A stretch of DNA of 64,000 nt from Hyphodiscus hymeniophilus (taxonomy: Eukaryota > Ascomycota > Leotiomycetes > Helotiales > Hyphodiscaceae), in assembly GCA_016508695.1 (NCBI GenBank), contig VNKQ01000007.1, forward strand, positions 1,860,001 through 1,924,000. Reading direction: 5' to 3'. Positions within the stretch are counted from its first letter, which is position 1. Every line of letters starts with the position of its first letter. The position numbers and the translations under genes were made by a program. The notes under the pieces are model-generated. The model saw nothing but the letters and a program-made list of their open reading frames with translations, ran no database searches and had not been told where the DNA came from. This document shows positions 36,056 to 47,788 of this stretch, in pieces.

Positions 36056-36888
36056 ATCTAGGAAAGCCACAGTCAGCAAACAATTAAAGGACTTGAGGGG
36101 ACCACACGAACTATCCAGAAGCCATTGGAATGGTAACCTGCTTGAAGCGTTTCGGATTTGTTTATGCTGTAAGGCAGAGCAGAGTGAGATGGAGCCGTGC
36201 AAGTACGCGATTCCGGGTCACCGCGAGAACCGCGTGCAATGCTGAATTGGTCAAGATGGACAAGTGACTCGAAACTCACTTTCGAGGTGAAACTATAGTC
36301 AAAGCAAAATCATCAATATCCAGGATGAAGTGGCTTGGATAAGCTAGGGGATTCAAAATAGTGAACCATCTACCTGGGCGAAGGTCATCACATGATATGA
36401 CACGCTCAGAAATGGCCTCTTTTCAAAGCGATAGCAGTTGAGGAGCAAGCGAGTCTTTGAAATAGGCCATCTCACGAACAAGACCTCATCCTGCTAAGCC
36501 ACAGAAAATGAACGAGATAGATGTATCAGATGACTCCTCCTGATAGGTTTTTGATATTCAAATGGCTCAGCTTTGTCAATAATTGTGGGTGTCAATTTGC
36601 TTGCGAGTCTGCTTGGTATTAAAAACATCCTATACCTTACCGGTTCAATAGGTCCTTTTGAGGGTGTAAAAGGCGTTTTGCTGCTTCGAAGTACTACTTG
36701 GTCGACCTTCACTTGAAAATCGTCCACATATATCTCTTAATCATGGTAGCAACCGCCCGAGTTTATATAAAGTATCATTCAAATGCGGTTCCATACATGA
36801 GCTCGAGGGCTCTTCTATCCCAACGCCATCTATCCATTTCCGACGTCATTTTGTTCTCGCAGCACATGGAGTCCAGCTCGAACCCCTT
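36056..36888. other. Intergenic region
   Basis: The left part is the probable leader and promoter of the minus-strand gene starting at 36055, possibly with a leader intron. The right part is the 3' flank of the aldo/keto reductase gene. No gene is supported. Confidence 0.45.
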
Positions 36889-37909
36889 TTAAGCCTCCTC
36901 AGGCCAAACGTTGTATCCAAAGGTATCCTTCATATTCACAAATCTCGTCGCTCGTCCTTCAGCCACTTTATTGACAGCGCCAAACTCCTCGTCTGTCAAT
37001 TCGATCAATTTCGCGTTGCTCTCGATACGCCCGGGATTTGAGCTCTTCGGTAGGACTGCGTATCCTCTCTTCAGACCCCACGCAATGAGGACTTGTGCAA
37101 GTGTGGCTCCCTTTCTCTCTGCAATTGCTATCAAATCCTTGTTTGTGGACACCTTCTCTCCAGTCCCTGGGACTTGATCTTGGGACCCTAGAGGCGAGTA
37201 GGCAACAGGCACGATGGCTTTCGATAGGAGGTATTTGGAGAACTCGGTTTGGGGGAGGAATGGGTGAATCTCGATCTGATTGACGGCTGGTCTGACTTTC
37301 GCAAATTTCAACAAGGACTCCAGGCCTTCCTGCGTCCAGTTCGAGACACCGATACTCTTGGTAAGGCCAGCATCGTAGAGAGATTCCATGGCTCGCCATG
37401 TTGGCTCAGGGTTCTCGGTGAGGTCTTCCTTGATGATATACTATAAAGGTGTTAAACTTTGGCGACGTCACACGCCGCACAGAATAACATACCTTGCCGT
37501 CTGCTCCAATCTTCACAGTGCGGTCTTCATTCTTCTCCGCAGCAATTGGCCAGTGGACCAGGAACCCATCCACATAAGCCGTTTGGAGCTTTTCTAACGA
37601 ATTCTTCAAGCTCCATTCCACATCTGCAGGTTCGTGTAGATGATTCCAGACCTTTGTGGTAATAAAAATATCCGATCTCTTGACATCGGGATTCGCAGCA
37701 AGGTACTCGCGCATTCCAGATCCAACTTCGTCTTCGTTCAAATAGAACCAGGCGCAATCGAGATGGCGATACCCGGCACTCAACGCTGCCACCACGGCTT
37801 TGTGTGTTTCACCTTTGCTCCCCTCGTTGGCAAAGGTACCAAAGCCAAGGGATGGCATCTCGAGGCCATTGTTGAGCTTAATGATTGGCCCTGTGACTGA
37901 TGCTGCCAT
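36889..37909 (-). CDS. Aldo/keto reductase (xylose/glycerol reductase-like)
   Basis: Two exons, 37909-37493 and 37440-36889, with a 52-nt intron (GTATGT/TTATAG) joining GADGK to YIIKEDL; the product is 322 aa, the normal family length. AKR enzymes reduce aldehydes and ketones with NADPH on a TIM barrel. The catalytic tetrad is complete: Asp51 (HLDCAWFY), Tyr56, Lys86 (TTKVWN) and His119 (LVHWPIA). The signature GLTKSIGVSNW and the cofactor-binding LPKSSNPGRIESN are present; the Lys-Ser-Ser-Asn-x4-R pattern favours NADPH. The substrate cannot be read from sequence; fungal relatives act on D-xylose, glyceraldehyde or other small carbonyls. It is cytosolic, with no targeting signal. The identification is secure at family level. 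Confidence 0.94.
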
Positions 37910-39371
37910 TGTGTATTTTGGATATGTGGAATCGGTGTTCAGATGTTGGTGAGGAATAAGGACAAGGTGGGACGGATGGAGTAGTGGTATCTTTCATAAG
38001 AAGAGCGGATCAAAGCTATGCTGTATCGAAGGCAAATTGGTTAGGACTGTATCAATGGTTCAAAGTTTCAAGAAAGTTCCATGGTTCCATGGTTCCACGG
38101 TTCCATGCTCCTCTTCGCTCGCCCTTGCAAACTCTGCACGACATTTCCTCGGGAAGCAGCACGGCACCGCATAGCATACCTGGCATGAGGCAAGGCGACG
38201 TCGGCATGGCATGGGCAAGTATCCTCAGCTCAACAAAGAGCGGTGTATGACGTATGATGGACCCTTTGATGGACCATTGTGTGTATAATCCCGAAAAGAA
38301 TGGAGCTCTGCAAGATTCATGCTGCGCTCATTCACCAAGCGTGAGCAATGAGTTGGCGGCGGGACGTCTGTCGGATACCGGTTGCGATTACGATAGCAGG
38401 TGAAACGCCAGCAGGATCTATCTTTTAGGGTTTTCTTAGCGCCAACCGCCAGATGCGACTGCCGAGTCGCTTAGAATAGGGACCACAATATACTTTTTCT
38501 TAGAAGCTGAACCAACTTCCAACATCCAACAACTAACAACCACCAGAACATCCACGCTTCCTTAATAATCAAATCCTCATACCACCACCAGCACACATCC
38601 CTATCCCAGCTACAGCCTCAACCCACCTACCCACTTACGCAGTACACCTACTATGATCGACATCGTCGTTCCTTTCCTACTTCATGCTCGGCTTCTATCC
38701 GTAAAGAGGAACAGGCAACCCGACATGTGGATCTTCCACATCCTTCTACTTCCCGTTGCGGCGACACTGCGGACACTTAAGTGGCGTCCCGGACGTCATG
38801 CTGGGTCCCTCTCTTCTGCAAGTCTTTCTTTCAAACCTTCTCATACCAATCATTATGGCAGACTCCTGCAAAACCCGCTTTATGACCTTATCTGAACCAC
38901 AACAGAAAGCCCAATGGTGGTGCTTCGTATTTCCACACTGACCGTCGTTTCCTTGCATGCCACTTTCTTTTCCGAGCTCCGCTTTTGATACAGCTTTTCA
39001 ACCGACGTTACCATTACACTGGATCACTGGTTCCTTGCAAGGCTTGACCTCCAGAGGAAGGGCTCTTCCATGTGGAGCTCTCGATAAGGGTTTCAAATGA
39101 CGGCAAACGTAGGCCAGTGAGTTCCTGGTCGGTGAGGATGATTTCACATGTGTCGGGAGCTTCTGTTTGCATCGATTTTGGCGGAGAATTCTTCCTTTCA
39201 TCTCCTATCCTTTCTCTAGTGTGGTTTCAAACATTTTCATCTCTGATATATACGCTGAGCTTTCGTCCCACACAAGTTACATTCCTCCACTCTACCATCA
39301 TATTTCACCTACCCAATCCATCTGTCTTGCCTCACAGCATACCGTTCCATTCATACTCAACGATCTTTAAA
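37910..39371. other. Divergent intergenic region (aldo/keto reductase and HAD genes)
   Basis: A ~1.46-kb region contains a short GGTTCCAT repeat near 38075. The frame of the HAD gene is open for 100 codons upstream of its ATG at 39372, but that stretch is C/T-rich leader-like sequence. A minus-strand frame at 38746-38958 has a CPQC pair but no other support. Confidence 0.45.
38075..38107 (+). repeat. Octamer tandem repeat GGTTCCAT x4
   Basis: Four consecutive copies of ggttccat with one T-to-C variant (ttccatggttccacggttc) lie about 165 nt upstream of the aldo/keto reductase start. NcoI-like palindromic CCATGG sits at the unit junctions. It could be a simple slippage repeat. Confidence 0.8.
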
Positions 39372-40880
39372 ATGCCAGCCTTCGACGACAGTGATTTTGG
39401 TGTCGAGACACCAAAGTCACCAATGCTGGCAAGACCCCACACCCCGATGTTAGAGCATCTGCAAAAGATCACCAGCAATGGATCACCAAGTAAGCACCAC
39501 AACTTGGTTGTGCCAACAATGGAGAAGGATACTGGTGCCATTGAAGTTCCGGCTTCGAGATCCTCTGTTGCAGAGGCAGAGCACCTCATGCATTCATTGA
39601 GTGGATCTCCCTCGCAGGTCCAGAGAAGATCCTCGCGAAATAGCTTTGGTGTTTCATTGCCAATTCCACGATCAAAGCGCCAGTCCCGATTGTCCTCAGT
39701 TGCAAAGCACGATGGCTTACCAACGAGACCTGGTATGCCACCGATCCAGCCCACTCGCGATCTCCTTTCTTCCCAAGTCCAAGATATGTCGACAGTGAAG
39801 ACGGCTGCGGCAAAGGACATGGCATTTGCCTTTGACATTGACGGAGTCCTTGTACACGGTGACCGTTTGATCCCGGAAGGCAAACGCGTCCTTGAGATAT
39901 TGAACGGTGATAACGAGCTTGGTATCAAGATCCCCCATATTTTCTTGACGAATGGATCTGGGAAGCCTGAGGCTGCTCGATGCGCTCAACTCTCGAAGAT
40001 TCTCAACTCGCCAATTTCTACCGAGCAGTTCATCCAATCACACACTCCTATGTCTGCCTTGGCAGAATATTACGAGACCGTACTCGTGGTTGGTGGTGAG
40101 AACTATCAATGTCGCGAAGTCGCCAAACAGTACGGCTTCAAAGACATCATAGTGCCAAATGATATCGTTGCTGCACAATCTACCCTTTCACCCCTGAAAG
40201 AGTTCTTCACAGCCGAGCAACGGGCGACTTCAAACCCCCGAGACTTCAGCAAAGTCAAAATCAACGCCATTCTCGTCTTCTCCGACTCCCGCGATTATGC
40301 CACGGATCTCCAAATCATCATGGATCTCCTCCAATCCGAAGATGGTGTCCTCGGTACGCGTGCTAAAGACCCTACATCTCAGCATATCCCCATCTACTTC
40401 TCCCAAGGTGACTTGCTCTGCCCAACCGAGCACCCTCAACCCCGTATGTCCCAAGGCACCTTCCGTATCGCTTTGGAAGCAATCTTTAAAGCCATCACCG
40501 GCAATGAGCTTGAGCGTGTAGTCTACGGCAAGCCCGAGTTGGCTACATACAAATATGCCGACGAAGTGATGACGTCCTGGATGGAGACTATCCACAATGA
40601 GGAGCGCCTGCCGAAGAATGTCTACATGATCGGCGACAACCCTCAATCCGACATCGTCGGCGGTAACATGTACGGCTGGAACACCTGTCTGGTGCGCACT
40701 GGTGTATACCAAGGTGAAGGTAACGACAAGGAGAATCCAGCTTCGTTCGGAGTCTTCAAGAATGTTCTTGAGGCCGTGCAGACTGCTCTCAAAAAGGAGT
40801 TGGGAGAGGACTTCCAGCTCAACTGGAGTGACTCGATGAACCCTGTCACTGGCTCGGCTTCCGTGTCTGCAATTGAATAG
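39372..40880 (+). CDS. HAD-superfamily hydrolase, CECR5/YKR070W type
   Basis: A single exon of 502 aa starts at the ATG at 39372 (MPAFDDSDFG). Residues ~1-145 are a disordered, Ser/Pro/Arg-rich extension that may carry regulation or targeting and is longer than in yeast YKR070W. The HAD core follows: motif I FDIDGVLVHG (nucleophile Asp155, Asp157), motif II FLTNGSG, a Lys in YGKPELATY for motif III, and motif IV MIGDNPQSDIVGGNMYGW. The C2-cap layout between motifs II and III fits the CECR5 (HDHD5) family, thought to be mitochondrial or membrane-linked phosphatases of unknown substrate. The last ~40 residues (FKNVLEAVQTALKKELGEDFQLNWSD-like) match the family end. Identity is secure; substrate unknown. 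Confidence 0.92.
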   Translation: MPAFDDSDFGVETPKSPMLARPHTPMLEHLQKITSNGSPSKHHNLVVPTMEKDTGAIEVPASRSSVAEAEHLMHSLSGSPSQVQRRSSRNSFGVSLPIPRSKRQSRLSSVAKHDGLPTRPGMPPIQPTRDLLSSQVQDMSTVKTAAAKDMAFAFDIDGVLVHGDRLIPEGKRVLEILNGDNELGIKIPHIFLTNGSGKPEAARCAQLSKILNSPISTEQFIQSHTPMSALAEYYETVLVVGGENYQCREVAKQYGFKDIIVPNDIVAAQSTLSPLKEFFTAEQRATSNPRDFSKVKINAILVFSDSRDYATDLQIIMDLLQSEDGVLGTRAKDPTSQHIPIYFSQGDLLCPTEHPQPRMSQGTFRIALEAIFKAITGNELERVVYGKPELATYKYADEVMTSWMETIHNEERLPKNVYMIGDNPQSDIVGGNMYGWNTCLVRTGVYQGEGNDKENPASFGVFKNVLEAVQTALKKELGEDFQLNWSDSMNPVTGSASVSAIE

Positions 40881-41754
40881 ATGAATTCGATGTGGCGCAG
40901 CTCATAAAAGACGCGACGAATTTCATTTTGGTTGGTTGGCTGGAATAGATTTAGATTGATACCTGATAGATGAGTGGATGGGCATTTGATGATGTATCAT
41001 TTTCTAGATGGATAGATGGTTGGTTGGTTGGCGTTAGACATCGTCGCTCGGCAGAGCTTGACGATGAATTGATTATTCCTCATTTGATATACGCATCTAT
41101 CGCATTGTGTCCTTTCTCATCTCGCTAGTGCGAATCTCCGAACTTCAGAACCTCCTCTACAGCTTCAAACCTTTCTACAAGTAGGTAGCTGAAATTCACT
41201 ATTTAGCCGTTGTGAGCAATGCAGGGAAAGCAGCGTCGAAAGCGTTTCTTTGTCTCCTCACGTTTCTCTTCCCATTTCTTGTGGTTTCCTCCATAACCTT
41301 CCCCAAAGGTGCGTTCCCAGGTGTCATTTGCAAGCCTGTCGGGTTAGGAAGGTAGTGCTTGATGACCATACCGAATTGTCGAGTTTTTGAGGCTCTATCA
41401 CGAAACAGTGCAGGTTTTACTGGAGGAGGTGGCAGCTTTTCATCGCTATCCCCTCCCATTTCGCTGGATTGCACTCATTGCTACGTCGAAACCAGTAATT
41501 TCACCCCGCAAGCCATTAAAGCGTCTAAAAGTTCTGGGTCATAGAAGTTATAGTGTCAAATTTCATCGCAAGGGATACATTTAATAAGTTTCCCCCTCCT
41601 GCCCAAGTAATTGCGTCTCAAGATAGTAAGGAAATCGGCTTATACAAGTTATTACTTCCCGATCTTTATTGCTTCTCCTATACTCTTCCCTTATTTATTA
41701 AGTATACTGCGAATTGCCCGATGCTTTCGTCTACTCTCCAAAAACGCTTGCTTA
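40881..41754. other. Intergenic region with one possible small ORF
   Basis: The left part is the 3' flank of the HAD gene, with several ttgg/gatg simple repeats near 40930-41035. Apart from the 86-codon minus frame at 41199-41459, nothing is recognised. 41560-41720 is AT-rich. Confidence 0.45.
41199..41459 (-). CDS. Possible small basic protein, 86 aa
   Basis: The frame starts MGGDSDEKLPPPPVKP and ends PALLTTAK. Composition is protein-like: a Pro/Lys start, then FRDRASKTRQFGMVIKHYLP, then a basic RNGKRNVRRQRN stretch. It has no intron, no signal peptide and no known domain. It lies next to a decayed gene (41755-42525), so it might also be a gene remnant. No ATG-proximal promoter signal was identified. 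Confidence 0.35.
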   Translation of the reverse strand: MGGDSDEKLPPPPVKPALFRDRASKTRQFGMVIKHYLPNPTGLQMTPGNAPLGKVMEETTRNGKRNVRRQRNAFDAAFPALLTTAK

Positions 41755-42525
41755 GGAAATTGCTAACTCTCCGGTCATCTAGTGGGATTACACCCTGAAA
41801 CCTCGGGTCATATCTTTTCATAGGGATCGAGATCGTGGCCGGTATGTTGACGGAAGAGCACACAAACACTGGCTTTAATAACATTGAGTCCGTCCCATGA
41901 AATCGTCCCCCGCGCCTGCGCCGAATCTTTTGCCATTTCACAGAAGTATATGGAGTGGGAAGTGTAGGACATCCGAAAGAGTGTGTCGACTATAAAGTTC
42001 GACCCAAAGCAAGACGTTGTCTATTTTCCCCATGAATTTGCCAGGAACACCGATCACCAAGTCCTCGTCGACTTTGCCATTCAGTCCTCAGCCCCAACGC
42101 AGCGGATCAGGACTCTTGCCTTGCCAGGAGGTGTCTTTTCGGGAGCGAAAGACGGCATGGATGTTCTGAAGTCTCTCCGATCGTTCCCAAGGTTGAATAA
42201 GCTGATCGTTGTATTCGGGTATGCACCAAGCCAAAGAAACGCGGGTGGCATCTCGAATTTCTCATGGTCAACCATATGGGACGAGACGCCTGACAGTGGT
42301 CATAAGGATTGGTTGATGCCTGAAGGAGTTGTGTATGCTTTGGAGTGCTTAAAGCGAGACTGTTGGCCTGATTGGAAGATTCCCAAGGTTGTCATTGCGA
42401 AATTCCTGGACGAGGTCTTGAGAGAGTATGATAGAGAGCGCTACAATCAGAAATCCTTCATCCCATGTCATCGATCGCTTACCCAGTACAGTACGCCTTT
42501 ATCTCAACCGAATGAAAGAACTTGA
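41755..42525 (+). pseudogene. 2EXR-domain gene relic with in-frame stops
   Basis: Translated blocks in order match the fungal 2EXR architecture, but in different frames and interrupted by stops. From 41783 comes WDYTLKPRVISFHRDRDRGR, like the conserved IW-x-x-A-L-x-x-P-R-V region, directly preceded by a TAG. After a frame change near 41876 comes IVPRACAESFAISQKYMEWEV, the 'cReS' segment, then TAG at 41965-41967. In the same frame as that stop the sequence continues DIRKSVSTIKFDPKQDVVYF, the typical FDPxxDxVYF block, and stays open to 42525 for about 185 codons. The preserved blocks and two TAG stops suggest recent inactivation; CAG-to-TAG changes would fit RIP-type mutation. An intron around 41880 could explain the frame change but not the stops. 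2EXR proteins are an expanded fungal family of unknown function. Confidence 0.6.
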
Positions 42526-42798
42526 ACTGGAAGAATATTCATGTTCCTTTTGCTTTGGCTGAAGCTTTCTCAATGAACAATGATCAAGTAGAGGAACTAG
42601 ATGCTCAACTCGGAAGGTCCAACAGACATTCCGCTAAACTGCATTGAAAGTCAGATGGCTTACCTAATAAGGCGTGACTGCGATAAATACCTCTTTTAAG
42701 CTTAGAGCAGAAACAGGGGGTGAGATAAAGGCAACAGTCCAACAATCTGTATTTGTGCAGCATTGACTACGAATCTTGAACAGCAATACCGTTCCACA

Positions 42799-45528
42799 AT
42801 GGCATCGGTGACCAGATACTGGTTGCAAGTTTCTGCTTTTATCGCTTTTCTTTTCTTTGTCACTACAGCCCTTGTGCCTTTTATCAGTCGCGTTCATATC
42901 AGCTTCCTCCCACCACCGGCACCACAGTCTCCAAGTGCGGGGCCGTTCCGGGCAGCGAAACATAACGTTTGGGCAGATCTGAGTGAAGAGGAAGCACAAG
43001 ACCTTACAAAGTTTCTATTCTCGAAGTCGGAACTAAATCTGACAGAGGCTTTGAATGCTACCAGGTTTGCCATTCTTCCACGCACCGGAGCTGGTGTATG
43101 TATAGTCCTGACAACATCATCAGTAATGATAACCAGTTGGTTCTTGTAGAACTTCTTCAGCCCAATAAAACCGATATTTTAGCATATTTCAATGGCTCTT
43201 CAGACCCCCCAAAACGTTGGGCTCGCGTTGTGGTAGATCAAAGAACGACCGAGGAAGCGCAATATGTTATTTATGCGGTATAACTTCATTGGCATCGACG
43301 TGCTGTTTCTTTGTCACTGACACAGAGCCCAGGCTGGACCGTTACCCGTGACCAAGTCTACTGAGATTCGCCCTCTTGAATACTGCTACAATGCTGGACG
43401 AAATCATGCATTGAATCCAATAGCCGATCAAGAGGACATGGCGAAGTGGCTAATCGGACTTGCCATGGCGGCTTCGGATATTACCTTGGAACTTCTGGGA
43501 AGGGTATTTTTGGAAAGATATCTGTGTTGACGAATATCACTGACTTGAGTACTAGGAAGTCAATCCCTACGATCCGAATACTCTTGACGCTAGTGCCAGA
43601 GTGGTTCCGTATCAAAATGGAACTATAACTGGGTGGGTAGAACTCTTAGGTCCTAGTGTCAACGTAGATTCCAACTTTCTACTGCCACAGGGCCTTTATA
43701 TCAAAATATGTACGTACGTGCTATTCTCGAACTTCATGTTGAAGTACTTACTCCTTCAGTTGTCTCGGGAAGAGACTCTCAGAATTGGAGGATTCTACAG
43801 TGGTACTACAATGAAGTGCTTTACGAGTCGGCAGATCACCTTCGAGGGGCAATGAAGTCCCCCACCTTCAAGAAGAGTGACCTGAATCTGGAGGGAAATT
43901 GGACTGCGCTCGAAGACTTCAGCGAAGGATTACCTGATCGAAAGAACCCGCCGCCAGTCATGGTTCATCCAAGCGGAGTAAGATACAATGTCGACGAAAA
44001 GGAGAAGTTCCTGTCATGGATGGGCTTCGAACTTTTCATAACTACTTCGTCTGATACTGGAGTTGCTTTACACGATATCAAATTCAATGGAGAGAGTGTT
44101 ATCTTCGAACTCGGCCTCCAAGAGACCTACGTAACATATGCTAGTGGCGATCCGAAACAGGGAGGGCAAGACTTCCTTGACTCTGGCTTCCTGATGGGCT
44201 TCAGAATGAGTGAGCTTGTTCCTGGCTACGACTGTCCCGCTTATGCAACGTTTCTCTCGACAGAGTATCACATCCAAGGCCAGACTATTACTCGAAAAAA
44301 CACCATTTGCATATTTGAGTACACAGCAGATCATCCCTTACAACGTCACACTTCAGATGCCCAGGTCTCTATCGGGAAGAATACTTACATGGTGGTCCGC
44401 TCTGTATCGACTGTCGGAAACTACGACTATACCTTTGACTATGTCTTCTATCTCGACGGCACAATTGAAGTAAAGGTCCGAGCAAGCGGCTTCATCTTCG
44501 GCGTTTTCTGGAATGAAAATTCATCCCCGCGCGATGAATACGGATACCGAATTCAAAATGCCGCAGCAACAGCCATCCACGACCACGTCCTGAATTTCAA
44601 AGCCGATCTCGATATTGCTGGGACCTCTAACACAATGGTACGAGTAGGGATAGAGCCAGTAACGAAAGAATTTTCATGGGATGACAAAGAGACAACTCCA
44701 AGAAATACAATGCATCTTGTACCCCGCACTATTGAGAAGGAAACTGGAATCAACTGGGCACCTAACGCAGGCGAGATTCTTCTCGTTGTGAATGACAATG
44801 CGACTAATGCTTGGGGTGAAAAGAGAGGATACCGCATCCAACCAGGGTCTGGGATAGGCGCCCCTTCACATCGTATTGCTGCCAATTCAACATCTTCAGG
44901 TCTAGCAGCAGAATGGGCAACTCAAGATCTCTGGGTATTGAAAAGGAAGGACACCGAACCTAAGAGCTCTACAATCTTTCAAGCTTTCAGTCCCACCGAC
45001 CCATTAGTGGATTTCAGCAAGTTTGTCGATGATGAACGCGTTGTCAATGATGATTTGTGAGTAAGAGAAACGCCGATGACGAGACTCCAACTGATATGCA
45101 TAGGGTCGTTTTTTTCAACCTCGGATCTCACCATGTCCCACACTCAGGTGATATACCCAACACATTGATGCACACCTCTGCTTCATCAGTGATGTTCACC
45201 CCTTTCAATTTCCATGACAGCGATCCTACCCGGCGTTCTGCCCAAGGAGTTCGAATTGATAACAACGATGGCACAACAAAGACTCGATATTATGGAGGAA
45301 CATATCAAGAAGGAGTCTCTTTGAAGGCAGTGAGTATAACTTTTGTAGTCAAAAAAAGTCCCTCGGCCAGTCACCGCCTCGAACTTCATAAAACTAATAC
45401 TAACCCCTGACCAGACTGACCTAGAGCCTGACCAGTCTGGGTATGACGGACCTTTGGAGAAAAATCACCCAGAGTACCAAGTGAACGGCGTTACGGACTT
45501 TATAGCGCTTGCTTTCGGTTTATTCTAA
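42799..45528 (+). CDS. Copper amine oxidase with N-terminal membrane anchor
   Basis: Seven exons: 42799-43064, 43106-43277, 43333-43503, 43556-43709, 43760-45056, 45104-45329 and 45415-45528. Introns are 41-85 nt, all GT-AG, with phases that restore the family sequence; the product is 799 aa. The enzyme oxidises primary amines to aldehydes, releasing ammonia and hydrogen peroxide. The topaquinone precursor is Tyr476 in VGNYDYTFDY (N-Y-D/E-Y consensus). Copper ligands are His528 and His530 (HDHVLNF) and a His in HHVPHSGDIPNT. The catalytic base is Asp395 in FLDSGFLMG. Residues ~10-35 (WLQVSAFIAFLFFVTTALVPF) are a signal anchor, and many N-x-S/T sites follow, so it is a secreted or type II membrane enzyme unlike peroxisomal amine oxidases. 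The 41-nt first intron is the least certain joint. Family identity is secure. Confidence 0.93.
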
Positions 45529-45781
45529 CCTAAAGTCCCAAATGCGAACGCGAGACCGCCGGAGCGAATATGTACTAAAGGCCTTCGGAAGAGGTATACA
45601 AGTTCTATTCAGCAGTTAACAATTAACCCCAGCACAATGACACCAGCTCCTAATAAACACGATTTGTTTTGAGACGAGCACATTCGCCAGCTTAAAGAGA
45701 GGGTTTCATCACAGCTCTTCCCTTTTCGACGTTCCGCCAATGGCAGCCGATTCGTTCCTAAGAGAAATTCCGTGGACAGAA

Positions 45782-47788
45782 TTACGCGCCTTTGAACGGC
45801 TTCCTCGACGCCTTTGACACAATTCTTGTTTCAACTTCTGTTTCCAGCACCTGGGTATGGCAGTCAAACCCAGTCCCCTCATTTGTGCCATACTTGAGCA
45901 GCCCCGGGGCAAGAGTCAGTACTACCGCACGTTTCTGTACCCTACTGTCCATTCTGTCCGGAGAGAATGGATAAGGATCCGTCATTTCACCAGGCACAAA
46001 ACCTGCCTGGCCACAGTTCTCAACTGGAATAGATTTGAAGACCCACTGCGCCTTCTGCTTTGCGATCAAGGCTCCAAGTTGCATAGTAGAGTCAATAATA
46101 GAATCGAGGTCGTCGATCTCCAGTTCTTGCTCACGTGGAGTGGATGTTGCGGCTAATATAGGCTGCACAATGTTTTCTCGGATCACTGCAATTGTCGCTT
46201 TCCGGTGATTGTGACCAACTCGCCTATCGATGAGACGACAACTGGTGCTGCGCCAATTATGGAACTTCTCGGCGTATTCTGTTGTTGATTCCGCATCTTG
46301 TACATGGATCAGCGGGGTGTTCAGCATTGTATTGCATCGGCCGTCATCAGATTCCAAATCTACCTCAAATTTACTCGGATTGAGGATACAAGACTTACCA
46401 GGTTGAAGACGCTTTCGCATCCCACAGTAGTTGACTAGCAGGCGATGTGGATCATCTTCCTCCTCCTTTTTCTTCTTCGTCCCAGCCCACATATCGTCGA
46501 GAAACACCATCTCAATCAGCCGACTCCAGACGTACGCCTGCAACAACAGTTTCATGTCGTCGGGTTCCTCGGTATATTCCTGCCACACTGGTGTTACCTG
46601 AGCGAAGAACTCATAATTTGGTCCTCTGTCTCTGTTGAGAATGCGACTGACAGAAGCCTGAAGTCCTTGAATTGGCAGGGAGGGGACAAGTCGTTGATTC
46701 CTCGCCCAATTTTTGATGCTGTATCGCAGGGTTTCCACTTCCGAGCGGACGGTAGCATTATCTATTTTGTAAGGATCTGCTTGCGACATGTCGGCAAGAG
46801 CCATCATCAGCTTGTGCTGCTTTTCCTTGTCTTTGGCGCTCTGCCCTTTTGCTGCACTGATTTCACTCCTGAAATTGACCACGGTCTGACCATGAGTCTT
46901 CCTTTCTTTCTCAGCCTGGGTAATAGCTCGTTTGTAGAGTTCTTCCACCTCACTTTTCTGCCTGACTGCTTCTATCAAGTTATCATTCAGGTTTATAATT
47001 TGCTCCTGCGTACGAGCCTCTGTTGATGTCATCAAATTCACCTTCTCCTGAAGCCCAGCTATCTTTTCTCTGAATTGTGCCTCTTTCGCGTCATCGCTGG
47101 CTTCGGAATCGTGATTTGGTGGAAGCCCGGCTGATTCGAGGTCTTCAAGTGCCAATCGAATAGATTGCACAGTTTTCAAGAGTGATACCTGAGATGGTTC
47201 GCCCGCACCTGCGTTTTGTTTGCTGCCTTTTTTAGTGGCTGTCTTTGGAGCTTTGCGATCTTCCACCATGGCCAAATCTAGTTCTTCCCGTTCGATGTTC
47301 TCAAAATCATCTGCTGTTTCTTAGCAATGGCCCAAATATTTTGTGATAGAAGCGCAAGCCAGACAGATATGAAGGGTAAATTTCATAGTCTTTGCGCTGT
47401 TCGGTCTGCCTCTCCAAGAGAAATGAAATCGTGCTCTCATAGAAAAATTCGCAATCAAGCCGAACTTACCTTCAGCAACAAAACTCCCCGAGACTGCCTC
47501 TAGCTCTGCTGAAGTCGGTTGTCCCACCTCACCTAGCCCCTCAGTCTGACTAAGCGTCTCTGGTGGGAGATTACAGCCATTTTTCAATCCGTTGTCATCT
47601 ACATCCATGGCATCAACTACAACTTCATTAGTTGAGCGACTGAGACAACAAAAGTAATCAAACTTACTATTGGAGTGATCGGGCATCTTTCTTTCTCTGT
47701 TACGTTTGGGAATAATTTGATTTTTGGCTCTGCGCAACTTGGTCGCTGGTGCCTTCGAGCTTTCCACACTTTGCGCGTGTCCAGGCAT
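45782..47788 (-). CDS. Coiled-coil hypothetical protein, 616 aa
   Basis: Two exons, 47788-47470 and about 47313-45782. The donor is GTAAGT at 47469; the acceptor is either AAACAG before 47313 or CTAAG six nt upstream, differing by two residues. The N-terminal ~40 residues are basic (KLRRAKNQIIPKRNRERK) and could be a nuclear signal. Residues ~180-280 form a charged heptad-like coiled coil (EKIAGLQEKVNLMTSTEART and following). The C-terminal half is globular in composition, with ESTTEYAEKFHNWRSTSC and a Lys-rich acidic loop (TKKKKEEEDDPH), and no catalytic motif is seen. Similar proteins with this architecture are common fungal unknowns; I do not recognise a domain. Divergent from the Hsp70-like gene at 48430. 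Confidence 0.72.
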
